From positions 7,637,501 to 7,701,500 of the forward strand of contig NZ_CP024985.1 in assembly GCF_002803845.1 (NCBI RefSeq): a stretch of DNA of 64,000 nt. The letters run 5' to 3'. A program made the translations under genes and the position numbers. Positions 35,060 to 42,946 of the stretch are shown here, one piece after another. The stretch is from Streptomyces lavendulae subsp. lavendulae. GTDB lineage: Bacteria > Actinomycetota > Actinomycetes > Streptomycetales > Streptomycetaceae. The notes beneath the pieces were generated by a model, which saw only the letters and a program-made list of their open reading frames with translations, had not been told where the DNA came from and made no database searches. How positions within the stretch are numbered: the stretch's first letter is position 1; the number at the start of each line of letters is the position of its first letter.

Positions 35060-36260
35060 CCGCCCCGTGACCCCGGCCGTAGCCGCGCAGCACGCGGCGG
35101 GCCACCGAGGTGATGTGCAGCTCGTCCGGCCCGTCGAGGATGCGGGCCGCGCGCCCGCCGCGGAACAGGGACGGCAACGCCGTGTCCGGGCCGAGCCCGG
35201 CGGCGCCGTGGACCTGGATGGCGGAGTCCGTGACCTGCTGCAGCATCCGGGCGGCGGCGACCTTGGCCAGGCCCACCTCGGTACGGGCGTCCCGTCCGGC
35301 CGCGATCAGCGCGACCGCCTCGTGGACCAGGGGGCGGGTGGTGCGCAGCGCGAGCAGGGAGTCGAAGACGTGCTGCTGGACGAGCTGGTGCTCGGCGAGC
35401 GGCCCGCGCGATCCGCTGCGCGTGGCGGCGCGTTCGGCCATCAGGTCGAAGGCGCGCCGGGCCTGGCCGAGCCAGCGCAGGCAGCGCAGCGTGCGGCCGA
35501 GCGCGAGCCGTTCGCCCGCGATGGCCAGGGCGTCGCCACCCGTGCCGAGGAGGTGGTCGGCGGGCACCCGGACCCGGTCGAGCTCGATCTCGTACTGGCC
35601 CGCCGCCCCCAGTACGGGCAGTTCGCGCACCACGCGGAACCCGGGTGAGGCGGTCGGTACGAGCAGCAGGGACAGGCCCTCCCGGTCGCCCGCCGCGCCG
35701 CCCGTGCGCGCCAGGACGGTGACCAGATCGGCGCCGGCCGCGCCGGAGGTGAACCACTTGCGGCCGCTGACGCTCCAGCCGCCGTCCGCCCGGGCCTCGG
35801 CACGCGTCGCGGTGCGGAGCGGGTCGGTGCCCGGCACGTCCGGCTCGGTCATGGCGTAGCAGGTGCGCATCGAGCCCGCGACCAGCCGTTCCAGGTATTC
35901 CTCGCGGACCCGGGCGGTGCCGTGGCGCTCCAGCATGGTGACGTCGAGCAGCGGGGCGGAGCCCAGGGCGGCGGGACCGTGGTCGCTGGCGCCCTCCGCC
36001 TCGGCGAGCGCCGCGTACCGGCGGAACGTCAGGCCGCCGCCGCCCAGCTCCGCCGGGAGCGGCAGGGCCCACAGCCCGGCGGCGCGCGCCTCGGTCCGCA
36101 ACCGCGCCAGGGCGGCCGCCGCCTCCTTCCCGCCCGCGTCCAGCACCGTCTCCGACGGGATCACCCTCGTACGGACGAACCGGTCGACCGCCTCCCCCAA
36201 CCCGTCCGCCCGCGCGTCGGGTTGCGCCGGTCCGTCGTACGCCGTGCCCGTGTCCGCCAC
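35046..36260 (-). CDS. Acyl-CoA dehydrogenase family protein
   Basis: A 404-residue flavoprotein: the FAD-contact motif CYAMTEPDVPGTD, WSVSGRKWFTSGA, the C-terminal QVHGAAGLGPDTALPSLFRG and ILDGPDELHI. In place of the usual catalytic EGT the sequence has LDGPDE, as in ACAD10/11-type proteins and some other long-branch members, so the base must differ or lie elsewhere. GTG 36260 has GGAGGA 6 nt upstream. It is divergent from a CoA-transferase and ligase pair, the same three enzyme types as CaiA, CaiB and CaiC of carnitine metabolism. Confidence 0.88.
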   Translation of the reverse strand: MADTGTAYDGPAQPDARADGLGEAVDRFVRTRVIPSETVLDAGGKEAAAALARLRTEARAAGLWALPLPAELGGGGLTFRRYAALAEAEGASDHGPAALGSAPLLDVTMLERHGTARVREEYLERLVAGSMRTCYAMTEPDVPGTDPLRTATRAEARADGGWSVSGRKWFTSGAAGADLVTVLARTGGAAGDREGLSLLLVPTASPGFRVVRELPVLGAAGQYEIELDRVRVPADHLLGTGGDALAIAGERLALGRTLRCLRWLGQARRAFDLMAERAATRSGSRGPLAEHQLVQQHVFDSLLALRTTRPLVHEAVALIAAGRDARTEVGLAKVAAARMLQQVTDSAIQVHGAAGLGPDTALPSLFRGGRAARILDGPDELHITSVARRVLRGYGRGHGAATPG

Positions 36261-36273
36261 TGCATTCCTCCTC

Positions 36274-36350
36274 GTTCCCGGGAACCCGTGGGAACTGCTG
36301 TCCGACTCCCTGTCCGAGGAACTGGTCGGGTGCGCACCCTCCGCAGTTCC
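36274..36350. promoter_or_regulatory. Divergent promoter region with nested palindromes
   Basis: GTTCCCGGGAAC (36274-36285) is a perfect palindrome. At 36318-36350 an outer inverted repeat GGAACTG/CAGTTCC encloses the perfect palindrome GGGTGCGCACCC (36328-36339). Both lie between the divergent acyl-CoA dehydrogenase and CoA-transferase genes, so they are operator candidates; no regulator gene is adjacent. Confidence 0.5.
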
Positions 36351-36403
36351 CGCGTTCCGTTCGACCTGGGCGACGGCCACCGCCGCGCCGGGAGAGGAGA
36401 GGC

Positions 36404-38203
36404 ATGGCGTCCCCCGCAACCACGCAGACGGTCCGGCCGCTCGACACCATGGGCTTCCACGCTTCGGGGCCCCCGCAGATCACCGATGTCGTCGCCGAAC
36501 ACCTGCGGCTGCTCGGAGCGCGCTCCGACGGGCCCGCCGCCGACGCTCCGCCGGGCCGCGTCACGCTCTGCGGAGGCGGTTTCGAGCCCGGCCACGCCAC
36601 CGTCACCTGGGCGGAGCCCGGCAGTGGCCTCGTCGACGAGGCGACCGTGCAGGCCGCGACCGGCATGATGGCGGTCCACGGACGGCGCGACGGCAGCCCC
36701 CGCGGCCTGGCCGCCGACTACGCGGCGACGGCCACAGGCATCCTCGCCGTCCAGGGACTGCTCGCGGGCCTGGTCGGGCAGGCCCGCGGGACCGGGCCCA
36801 CCCACATCACCGCGGGCGCCGACCGGGCCGGGCTGCTCGCCGTGTCCCAGTACCTCGCCGCCGCCGGGGCCGACGAGGGCGAAGCCGCCGAACTCGCCCC
36901 GGGCGGACCGCCCTTCACCTCGGCCGAAGGCGTGCTCTTCGAGCTGGAGACCCTCGACCCGGGTGCCTGGGCGGCGTTCTGGCGTGCCCTGGGAGCCCCG
37001 GCCGATGCGATGCGGGCGGGGTGGCGGCCGTTCCAGTTCCGCTACGCCACCGCCTGCGCCCCCTTCCCCCGGGCACTGCACAGCGTGACCCGCTCGCACC
37101 CCCTCCCGCGGATCCGGCAGGCGGCCGCGCTCTCCGGCGCCGAGGTGTGCGTACTGCGCACCCTGGCCGAACGCGCCCTGGAGACCGACGGCGCCGCGCC
37201 CTGGTCGCTGCGGCCCCTGCCCGGCGGCCCCGCCCCCTCGGGCCCCCGGACGACGGTGTCCCGTACGACGGTGACCCCTTCCGCCGGCCGGCCGCTGGCC
37301 GGGCTGACGGTGCTGGAGGCGGGCCGCCGCATCCAGGCACCCCTCGCCGCGCACCTGCTCGGCCTGCTGGGCGCCGAGATCATCCGGATCGAGCCGCCGG
37401 GCGGGGACCCGCTGCGCGGCATGCCGCCCGCCTGCTCCGGGATCTCGGCCCGCTGGCTCGCCCTCAACCGCGGCAAGCAGGCCGTCGAGGTGGACATCAA
37501 GGCGGAGTCGGGCCGCCGCCGGCTCCGGGAGATGGCCGCGGAAGCCGACGTCTTCCTGCACAACTGGGCGCCGGGCAAGGCAGCCGAGCTCGGCCTCGAC
37601 GCCGACGACCTCGCCCGCGTCAACCCGGCCCTGGTCCACGCCTACACGAGCGGCTGGGCCGACCGGCTCCAGGACGCCCCCATGGGAACCGACTTCATGG
37701 TGCAGGCCCGCACGGCGGTGGGCGAGGCGGTCCGTCCCGAAGGAGAGCCCCCCGCGCCTTCGCTGATGACCCTGCTCGACGTACTGGGGGGCCTGCACGG
37801 CGCCGAAGCCGTCCTCGCGGGACTGCTGCTGAGGGAACGCACCGGTCACGGCGTACGGGTGGACTCCTCGCTGCTCGGCGCGGCCGACACGCTGACCGGC
37901 CCCGCCCTGCGGCGCGCGGCGCGCGGGCAGGACGCCAGACGGCCGGCGGGATTCCGCCACCCGCTGCCGACCGCCGACGGCTGGCTCGCCCCCGCCGACG
38001 CCTGCGCCGGGGCCGCGGCCGCCTACGACCTGCGCGACCTCTCCACGAGCGACGCCGTGGCCCTGCTCAGCGCCCACGGCCTCGCGGCCACCGCCGTCAC
38101 CACCGACCTCTCCGCCCTGCACCACGACGCGCGCTTCGCCGGCCAGATCGGCCGTGACGCGCACGGTGCCCCCGCCGTTCCCGCCCCCTGGAGCCTCGTA
38201 TGA
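36404..38203 (+). CDS. Two-domain type III (CaiB/BaiF) CoA-transferase
   Basis: A 599-residue protein in which the C-terminal part from about residue 300 is a typical family III CoA-transferase: GLTVLEAGRRIQAPLAAHLL, GAEIIRIEPPGGDPLRG, LALNRGKQAVEVDIK, DVFLHNW, and the TDF segment expected to hold the catalytic Asp. The N-terminal half shows weaker similarity to the same fold (HASGPPQITDVVAEHLRLLG; LVDEATVQAATGMMAVHGR), so it looks like an internal duplication. The start ATG 36404 follows GGAGAGGAGAGGC. Its stop overlaps the ligase start (ATGA), and both oppose the acyl-CoA dehydrogenase gene. The CoA donor and acceptor are not identifiable. Confidence 0.85.
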   Translation: MASPATTQTVRPLDTMGFHASGPPQITDVVAEHLRLLGARSDGPAADAPPGRVTLCGGGFEPGHATVTWAEPGSGLVDEATVQAATGMMAVHGRRDGSPRGLAADYAATATGILAVQGLLAGLVGQARGTGPTHITAGADRAGLLAVSQYLAAAGADEGEAAELAPGGPPFTSAEGVLFELETLDPGAWAAFWRALGAPADAMRAGWRPFQFRYATACAPFPRALHSVTRSHPLPRIRQAAALSGAEVCVLRTLAERALETDGAAPWSLRPLPGGPAPSGPRTTVSRTTVTPSAGRPLAGLTVLEAGRRIQAPLAAHLLGLLGAEIIRIEPPGGDPLRGMPPACSGISARWLALNRGKQAVEVDIKAESGRRRLREMAAEADVFLHNWAPGKAAELGLDADDLARVNPALVHAYTSGWADRLQDAPMGTDFMVQARTAVGEAVRPEGEPPAPSLMTLLDVLGGLHGAEAVLAGLLLRERTGHGVRVDSSLLGAADTLTGPALRRAARGQDARRPAGFRHPLPTADGWLAPADACAGAAAAYDLRDLSTSDAVALLSAHGLAATAVTTDLSALHHDARFAGQIGRDAHGAPAVPAPWSLV

Positions 38204-39897
38204 CCGCCGACCGGCCCGTCCTGCGCGACCTGCTGCCCGCCGAACTCCGCCGCTCCTGGGTGGTCGACGGAACCTGCCCCGACCTCGACCTCTACAGCCT
38301 CTTCCGGGCACGCCAGATCGCGGACCTGCACCGCACGGCCGTCCTGGACGCCAAGGGCGCACTCTGTTACACCGCCCTGGACCGCAAGGTGCGATGTCTG
38401 GCCACCGGCCTCAGAGACCTCGGCATACGCGAGGGCGACGTGGTCGGAGTGCAACTGCCCGACAACCGCAACGCCGTCATCGCCGACCTGGCCCTGGCCG
38501 CGCTCGGCGCCGTCGCCCTGCCCTTCCCCGTCGGCCGCGGGATCCTGGAGGCCGAGTGCCTGCTCCGCCGGGCCGGGGCCGTAGCCGTCATCGCCGCCGT
38601 CGAACACCGCGGCCTCCACCACGCCGCCGACCTGCTCACCCTCGCGCGCGCCCTGCCCGCCCTGCGCCACGTCGTCGCCGTGGGCCCCGGCAGCGCGCCC
38701 GGGGGAACGGTCCCCTGGCCGGACCTGATGCGCCGCGACCCCCGCGGATTCGTCCCCGCCCGCCCGGATCCCGACGGCGCCGCCCGGATCCTGGTCTCCT
38801 CGGGTTCCGAAGCCGAGCCCAAGATGATCGCCTACTCGCACAACGCGCTGGCCGGCGGACGCGGGAACTTCCTCGCCTCGCTCATCCCCGACGCGGCCCC
38901 GCCGCGCTGCCTCTTCCTCGTACCGCTGGCCTCCGCCTTCGGATCCAACGGAACCGCCGTCACCCTCGCCCGGCACGGCGGCACCCTGGTCCTCCTCGAC
39001 CGCTTCTCGCCCGAGGCCGCCGTCCGGGCCGTGCGCGAGCACGAGCCGACCCACGTCCTCGGCGTGCCCACCATGGTCCGGATGATGCTCGAACGCCTCG
39101 ACGTGACGGGCGAGCCGTTGCCGGCCCCCACCGCCCTGGTCCTGGGCGGGGCCCCGCTCGACGAGGCCACCGCGGCCGCCGCCGCGAAGGCCTTCGGCTG
39201 CCCGGTGGTCAACCTCTACGGCTCCGCCGACGGCGTCAACTGCCACACCGGGCTGGCCGACACCGTGCCCCCGGCCGACGCCGCGGGCGTGGTGGCGGGC
39301 CACCCCGACCCCCGGGTCGCCGAGATCCGCATCGCCGACCCCGAGACCCACGCCGCGCTCCCCGACGGCGACATCGGCGAGATCATCTCCCGGGGCCCCA
39401 TGACACCGCTGTGCTACGTCGGCGCGCCCGAGCTGGACGCCCGCTACCGCACCCCCGACGGCTGGGTCCGTACCGGCGACCTCGGCTACCTCGACGCCGA
39501 CAACGTGCTGCACGTCGTCGGACGCCTGAAGGACATCGTGATCCGCGGCGGCGCCAACATCAGCCCCGCCGAGGTCGAGCGCGAACTCCGCGCGCACCCG
39601 CAGGTCCGGGACGTGGTGTGCGTGGGCGTCCCCGATCCGCTGATGGGCGAGCGGCTGGCGGCCTGCGTGGTGGTACGGGGACCGCAGGCCCCGACGCTGG
39701 ACGCCCTCGGCGTCCACCTGGCCGCGCGGGGGCTGGAGCGGCGCAAGCACCCCGAGCGGCTCCTCGTGGTGGAGGAGGTGCCCCTGACGGCGGCCGGCAA
39801 GCCGGACCGGATCGCTCTGCGGGCACGCCTGGCCGCGGATGTGCCGCCGGTCCGCCACGTCCTGCCCGAGGTTCCGCCCCTCGCCCAGGCCGGATGA
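38200..39897 (+). CDS. AMP-forming acyl-CoA ligase
   Basis: A 565-residue class I adenylate-forming enzyme. The usual Thr/Ser/Gly-rich phosphate loop is changed to LVSSGSEAEPKMIAYSHN (about residues 195-212). ALVLGGAPLD, NLYGSADGV, DGWVRTGDLGYLD and GRLKDIVIRGGANISPAE follow, and the catalytic Lys is in LTAAGKPDR near the C-terminus. This resembles CaiC/fatty-acyl-CoA synthetases more than NRPS adenylation domains, and no carrier domain follows. It is coupled to the CoA-transferase gene and followed by a strong hairpin. Confidence 0.9.
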   Translation: MTADRPVLRDLLPAELRRSWVVDGTCPDLDLYSLFRARQIADLHRTAVLDAKGALCYTALDRKVRCLATGLRDLGIREGDVVGVQLPDNRNAVIADLALAALGAVALPFPVGRGILEAECLLRRAGAVAVIAAVEHRGLHHAADLLTLARALPALRHVVAVGPGSAPGGTVPWPDLMRRDPRGFVPARPDPDGAARILVSSGSEAEPKMIAYSHNALAGGRGNFLASLIPDAAPPRCLFLVPLASAFGSNGTAVTLARHGGTLVLLDRFSPEAAVRAVREHEPTHVLGVPTMVRMMLERLDVTGEPLPAPTALVLGGAPLDEATAAAAAKAFGCPVVNLYGSADGVNCHTGLADTVPPADAAGVVAGHPDPRVAEIRIADPETHAALPDGDIGEIISRGPMTPLCYVGAPELDARYRTPDGWVRTGDLGYLDADNVLHVVGRLKDIVIRGGANISPAEVERELRAHPQVRDVVCVGVPDPLMGERLAACVVVRGPQAPTLDALGVHLAARGLERRKHPERLLVVEEVPLTAAGKPDRIALRARLAADVPPVRHVLPEVPPLAQAG

Positions 39898-39901
39898 GCG
39901 A

Positions 39902-39932
39902 CGGGCCCGGCAGCCGATGGCTGCCGGGCCCG
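39902..39932. terminator. Terminator hairpin after the acyl-CoA ligase gene
   Basis: CGGGCCCGGCAGCC (39902-39915) pairs perfectly with 39919-39932 across a 3-nt loop, starting 5 nt after the ligase stop. Confidence 0.9.
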
Positions 39933-39935
39933 CGC

Positions 39936-39963
39936 GGGTTCCGGCCCGGCCGGGCCGGAACCC
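39936..39963. terminator. Second hairpin, for the leftward metal transporter operon
   Basis: GGGTTCCGGCCC (39936-39947) pairs with GGGCCGGAACCC (39952-39963); the 4-nt centre GGCC is itself palindromic. It lies just behind the stop of the binding-protein gene. Confidence 0.75.
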
Positions 39964-39966
39964 GGA

Positions 39967-40791
39967 TCAGGAGCCGCCCATGGCCTTCTTCAGTTCGGCC
40001 GCCGCGTTGCGGTAGACGGGCAGCAGATCGAGGTCCTCGCCCGGATAGTTGACGATCTCGACCTGCTCGGCGCCCGAGTCGGGCAGCACGGTCCCGGTCG
40101 ACATGTGGGCGTTGTCCAGCACCAGGGACGGCTTCTTCGCGGAGAGCCCGGCCAGCTGCCCCGGGGTCACGGCCTCCGGACCGTAGGTGCCCACCGCGGT
40201 GGCGCCGGCGAGCTTCGCGGCCCAGCCCGTGAAGACCTGCGTGACGACGGAGGGGCTCTTGCCCCCGGGCCACGCGGCCTGGAGGTCCTTGTTGAGCCTG
40301 CCGTACTCGCTGTCGAACCCGGACTTCCACTTCGTGGCCGCGTCCCGCGTGCCGAAGAGCGCGCCCAGCCTGTCGACCTCGGCCCTGACCTTGTCGGGGT
40401 CGTTGTCGAGGTTGACCTCGACCAGCTTCGCCCGGGAGCCGGCGGCCTCCTTGATCTTCGCGGCGTACGGCTCGAAGGGCGCGTAGAGCACGAAGTCCGC
40501 CTTGGCGACGGCGGCGAGGTCGGAGGGCTTGGGGTCGTAGTCGGGGGCGTGGTGGACGGACTGCGGCACGATGACCTTGACGTCCTCGGCCCCGGCGGCC
40601 TTGGCGAACGCGCCCTCCCAGGTGGTGGTCACGACCACCACGGGCCTGTCCTTCCCGGCGGCCAAAGCAGCGCCCTTCGCGGGGGCGTCGGCGACGGCCC
40701 CGGGGTCGGTGCCGTCACCGCAGCCGGCGACGAGGGTGAGGGCCGCGCTCAGTGCGAGGACGGAAGGGATGCGGACGCGGGTGCGCGCCAT
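39967..40791 (-). CDS. Zinc/manganese-type ABC transporter substrate-binding lipoprotein
   Basis: A 274-residue lipoprotein: lipobox LVAGC near residue 24. The metal-binding protein fold (cluster A-I, ZnuA/TroA type) is shown by VVVVTTTWEGAFAKAAGAE, the loop VHHAPDYDPKPSD carrying candidate ligand histidines, and the long linker helix; VLDNAHMSTG later supplies another His. The usual C-terminal DxxGG-type pattern is weak. ATG 40791 has GGAG 10 nt upstream and lies inside the end of the permease gene (43-nt overlap), so the three genes (ATPase, permease, binding protein) form one leftward operon. Zinc is likelier than manganese or iron, by family only. Confidence 0.85.
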   Translation of the reverse strand: MARTRVRIPSVLALSAALTLVAGCGDGTDPGAVADAPAKGAALAAGKDRPVVVVTTTWEGAFAKAAGAEDVKVIVPQSVHHAPDYDPKPSDLAAVAKADFVLYAPFEPYAAKIKEAAGSRAKLVEVNLDNDPDKVRAEVDRLGALFGTRDAATKWKSGFDSEYGRLNKDLQAAWPGGKSPSVVTQVFTGWAAKLAGATAVGTYGPEAVTPGQLAGLSAKKPSLVLDNAHMSTGTVLPDSGAEQVEIVNYPGEDLDLLPVYRNAAAELKKAMGGS

Positions 40792-41624
40792 GAGCTGATT
40801 CTCCGTTCGGGTATGAAGTGCACGGCGAGGACGAGCGCCCCCGCCGTCAGGACGAGTACGGGACCGGGCGGCCAGTCCAGCCACAGGGCCAGCAGGAAGC
40901 CGGTCGCGTTGACGGTCACGCCGATGCCGACCGCCCAGAGGGTGATCGATCTCAGGGAGCCGCCCAGGCGGCGCGCGGCGAGCGCCGGCAGCAGGGTCAG
41001 GGCGTCGACGAGCAGGGCGCCGGTGAGCTTGATGGCTCCGGCGACGGCGATCGCGACGAGCACCAGGAGGGCCGCGGTCAGGGCGCGCACGGGGACCCCG
41101 GAGCACTGGGCGAGCTCGCGGTCGTACAGGAGCAGCCCGATGTCGCGGCGCCGCCACCAGAACAGGCCGGGTACGACCGCGGCCAGGACGCCGAGCACGA
41201 GGAGGTCCGGCGTCTCCACGGAGAGGATCGACCCCCACAGCAGGGCGAAGGCCCCGGACGCGTTGACCCCCGACACGGCGAGGACCAGCAGCGCGGCGGC
41301 GATCGCGAGGCTCATCAGCAGGCCCATGGCTCCGGACAGACCGTCCGGGGTACGGGCGAGCGGGGCGACGCCCGCTCCGGCCAGGGCGCAGGCGACGAGC
41401 GCGCACAGCATCGGATCGAGGCCGGCGAGCAGCCCGATGGCGATGCCCAGCAGTGCGACGTGCATCATCGCGAAGCGGACCGGCATGATGTCGAGCCCGA
41501 CGATGACCACCCCGATGACGGGCAGACCGATCGCCGCGAGCAGCAGCGCGAGCCCGGCCCGCTGGACCGGAAGCAGCTGGAGGAGCGCACCGAGGTCGGC
41601 GGTGGCGAGGGTCACCGGGGTCAC
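40749..41624 (-). CDS. Metal ABC transporter permease
   Basis: A 291-residue membrane protein with about eight hydrophobic helices (AGLALLLAAIGLPVIGVVIV; MMHVALLGIAIGLLAG; LLMSLAIAAALLVLAV; TAALLVLVAIAVAGAIKL; GVTVNATGFLLALWLD). The GAIKLTGALLVDALTLLPALAA segment is the hallmark of ABC-3 family permeases for Zn/Mn. GTG 41624 has GGAGG 4-5 nt upstream and overlaps the ATPase stop (GTGA). Confidence 0.88.
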   Translation of the reverse strand: MTPVTLATADLGALLQLLPVQRAGLALLLAAIGLPVIGVVIVGLDIMPVRFAMMHVALLGIAIGLLAGLDPMLCALVACALAGAGVAPLARTPDGLSGAMGLLMSLAIAAALLVLAVSGVNASGAFALLWGSILSVETPDLLVLGVLAAVVPGLFWWRRRDIGLLLYDRELAQCSGVPVRALTAALLVLVAIAVAGAIKLTGALLVDALTLLPALAARRLGGSLRSITLWAVGIGVTVNATGFLLALWLDWPPGPVLVLTAGALVLAVHFIPERRISSWRAPASASLPSSH

Positions 41625-42256
41625 CGGACCTCCCGCAGGCGGCCCGCGGCCATCTCCAGCACCCGGTCGCAGCGGTCCGCCAGGGACCGGTCGTGCGTCA
41701 CCACGATCAGGGTGACCGGCAGCGAGGTGAGGACGTCCGCGGCCTCCGCCTGCCCGTCGAAGTCGAGGGCGGCGGTGGGCTCGTCGGCCAGCAGCACCTG
41801 CGCGCCGGCGGCGACGCAGCCGATCGCACGGGCCAGGTACATCCGCTGCAACTGGCCCCCGGACAGGGTGTGCAGGGGACGTTCGACCAACGCGGCGACG
41901 CCCAGCCGGCCGGCGGCTTCGGCCGCGTCGCCCGGCGCGGCACTGCTGGCGAGCAACTCGGCCCCGAGCAGGGGGAACCGTCCGGCGGCCGGCTTCTGGG
42001 GGATCCAGGCGCAGGCCCGGCGCCGCCAGGCCCACTCGGCGGGGGAACCGGTGCTGCGGCCGCCGACCGAGATCGATCCCGAGACCTGACGGTGCAGGCC
42101 CAGGACCGCGCGCAGCAGCGTGGTCTTGCCCGAACCGTTGGTCCCCGTCAGCGCCACGCGCTCACCGGCGGCGATCTCCAGATTCACGTCGGAGACCGCC
42201 TCCACCCGGCCGTGCCGGCAGGCGACCGCCCTCATGTGCACGTCGAGCCCGCCCAT
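41621..42256 (-). CDS. Metal ABC transporter ATP-binding protein
   Basis: A 211-residue ABC ATPase: Walker A GTNGSGKTT (about 38-46), Q-loop region WIPQKPAAG, signature LSGGQLQR, Walker B VLLADEPT and H-loop THDRS. It is shorter than usual but complete. ATG 42256 has GGAAGGG 6 nt upstream. It is the first gene of the importer operon; I see no clear Zur operator in the 147 nt upstream. Confidence 0.9.
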   Translation of the reverse strand: MGGLDVHMRAVACRHGRVEAVSDVNLEIAAGERVALTGTNGSGKTTLLRAVLGLHRQVSGSISVGGRSTGSPAEWAWRRRACAWIPQKPAAGRFPLLGAELLASSAAPGDAAEAAGRLGVAALVERPLHTLSGGQLQRMYLARAIGCVAAGAQVLLADEPTAALDFDGQAEAADVLTSLPVTLIVVTHDRSLADRCDRVLEMAAGRLREVR

Positions 42257-42367
42257 CCCGCACCCTTCCGTCGATCCGTGCCGCGCGGAGCGACGGGTGT
42301 CCGCCGCCCACGTTCCAGTAGTCGGACGGGGACGGGCCCCGGTTCCCGGGGATCGTCACCCGCGCAT

Positions 42368-42399
42368 CCACCGGCCCCGCGGGCCGCCCGGACCGGTGG
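42368..42399. terminator. Hairpin after the PCuAC-like gene
   Basis: CCACCGG (42368-42374) and CCGGTGG (42393-42399) form a 7-bp stem with a GC-rich centre that can extend it. It lies just behind the stop of the PCuAC-like gene. Confidence 0.4.
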
Positions 42400-42403
42400 C
42401 CCC

Positions 42404-42946
42404 TCAGCTGCCGGGCCGGATCGCGATCGCGAGCGTCCCGACCGGTTTCCCGTGACGGAAGTGCAGGACGAAGGGGACGACCTGACCCGCCTGCCAGCGT
42501 TCGCCCGCCTTCACCTTCACCCGCACCGTCGGGCCCGTCCCGAGGGGGGACATGTCGACCGCGCCCCCGGCCGGGACGCGCACGGGACCGGCGGTGTCCG
42601 GGGCGGCGGCCCCGGTACCCGTGCCGCTGCGGTCCCGGACCGGTACGGCCCGTTCCACGGCCGGGGAGGTGACTGCCACCAACTCGTCCTCCGCACCGCC
42701 CAGGTTCGTGATCCGGAAGAACGCCGAGGTGTCCTCCTCCCCGGCGGACGGGAGCAGGACGCGGCCGTCGTCGACCGCGATGCGGGGCGGGGTTCCGGCG
42801 GCCCCGGTGGCGGTCCAGGCCGTCAGCCCGCACAGAACGGCCAGGCACGCGATCACCGGGACGGCCGCGGCCAGGTAGCTCTCGCGCAGACGCCGTCGCG
42901 CCGGCCGCCGGTCCCGCGTCCCTTCCCGCCGCACGGGTCCGGTCAT
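42404..42946 (-). CDS. PCuAC-like extracytosolic protein without recognisable copper ligands
   Basis: A 180-residue protein with an N-terminal membrane anchor (YLAAAVPVIACLAVLCGLTAW is 21 long; core about residues 26-44) and a cupredoxin-like domain: SAFFRITNLGGAEDELVAV, VPAGGAVDMSPLG, GQVVPFVLHFRHGKPVG. The strand pattern matches the copper chaperone PCu(A)C family, but the conserved His-x-Met pairs are replaced (ERAVPVRD in place of the HE-M region; TGPTVRVKV in place of the H-M-L segment). It is coupled to copA by ATGA overlap, so a copper-related role is still probable, possibly structural or with different ligands. Confidence 0.72.
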   Translation of the reverse strand: MTGPVRREGTRDRRPARRRLRESYLAAAVPVIACLAVLCGLTAWTATGAAGTPPRIAVDDGRVLLPSAGEEDTSAFFRITNLGGAEDELVAVTSPAVERAVPVRDRSGTGTGAAAPDTAGPVRVPAGGAVDMSPLGTGPTVRVKVKAGERWQAGQVVPFVLHFRHGKPVGTLAIAIRPGS

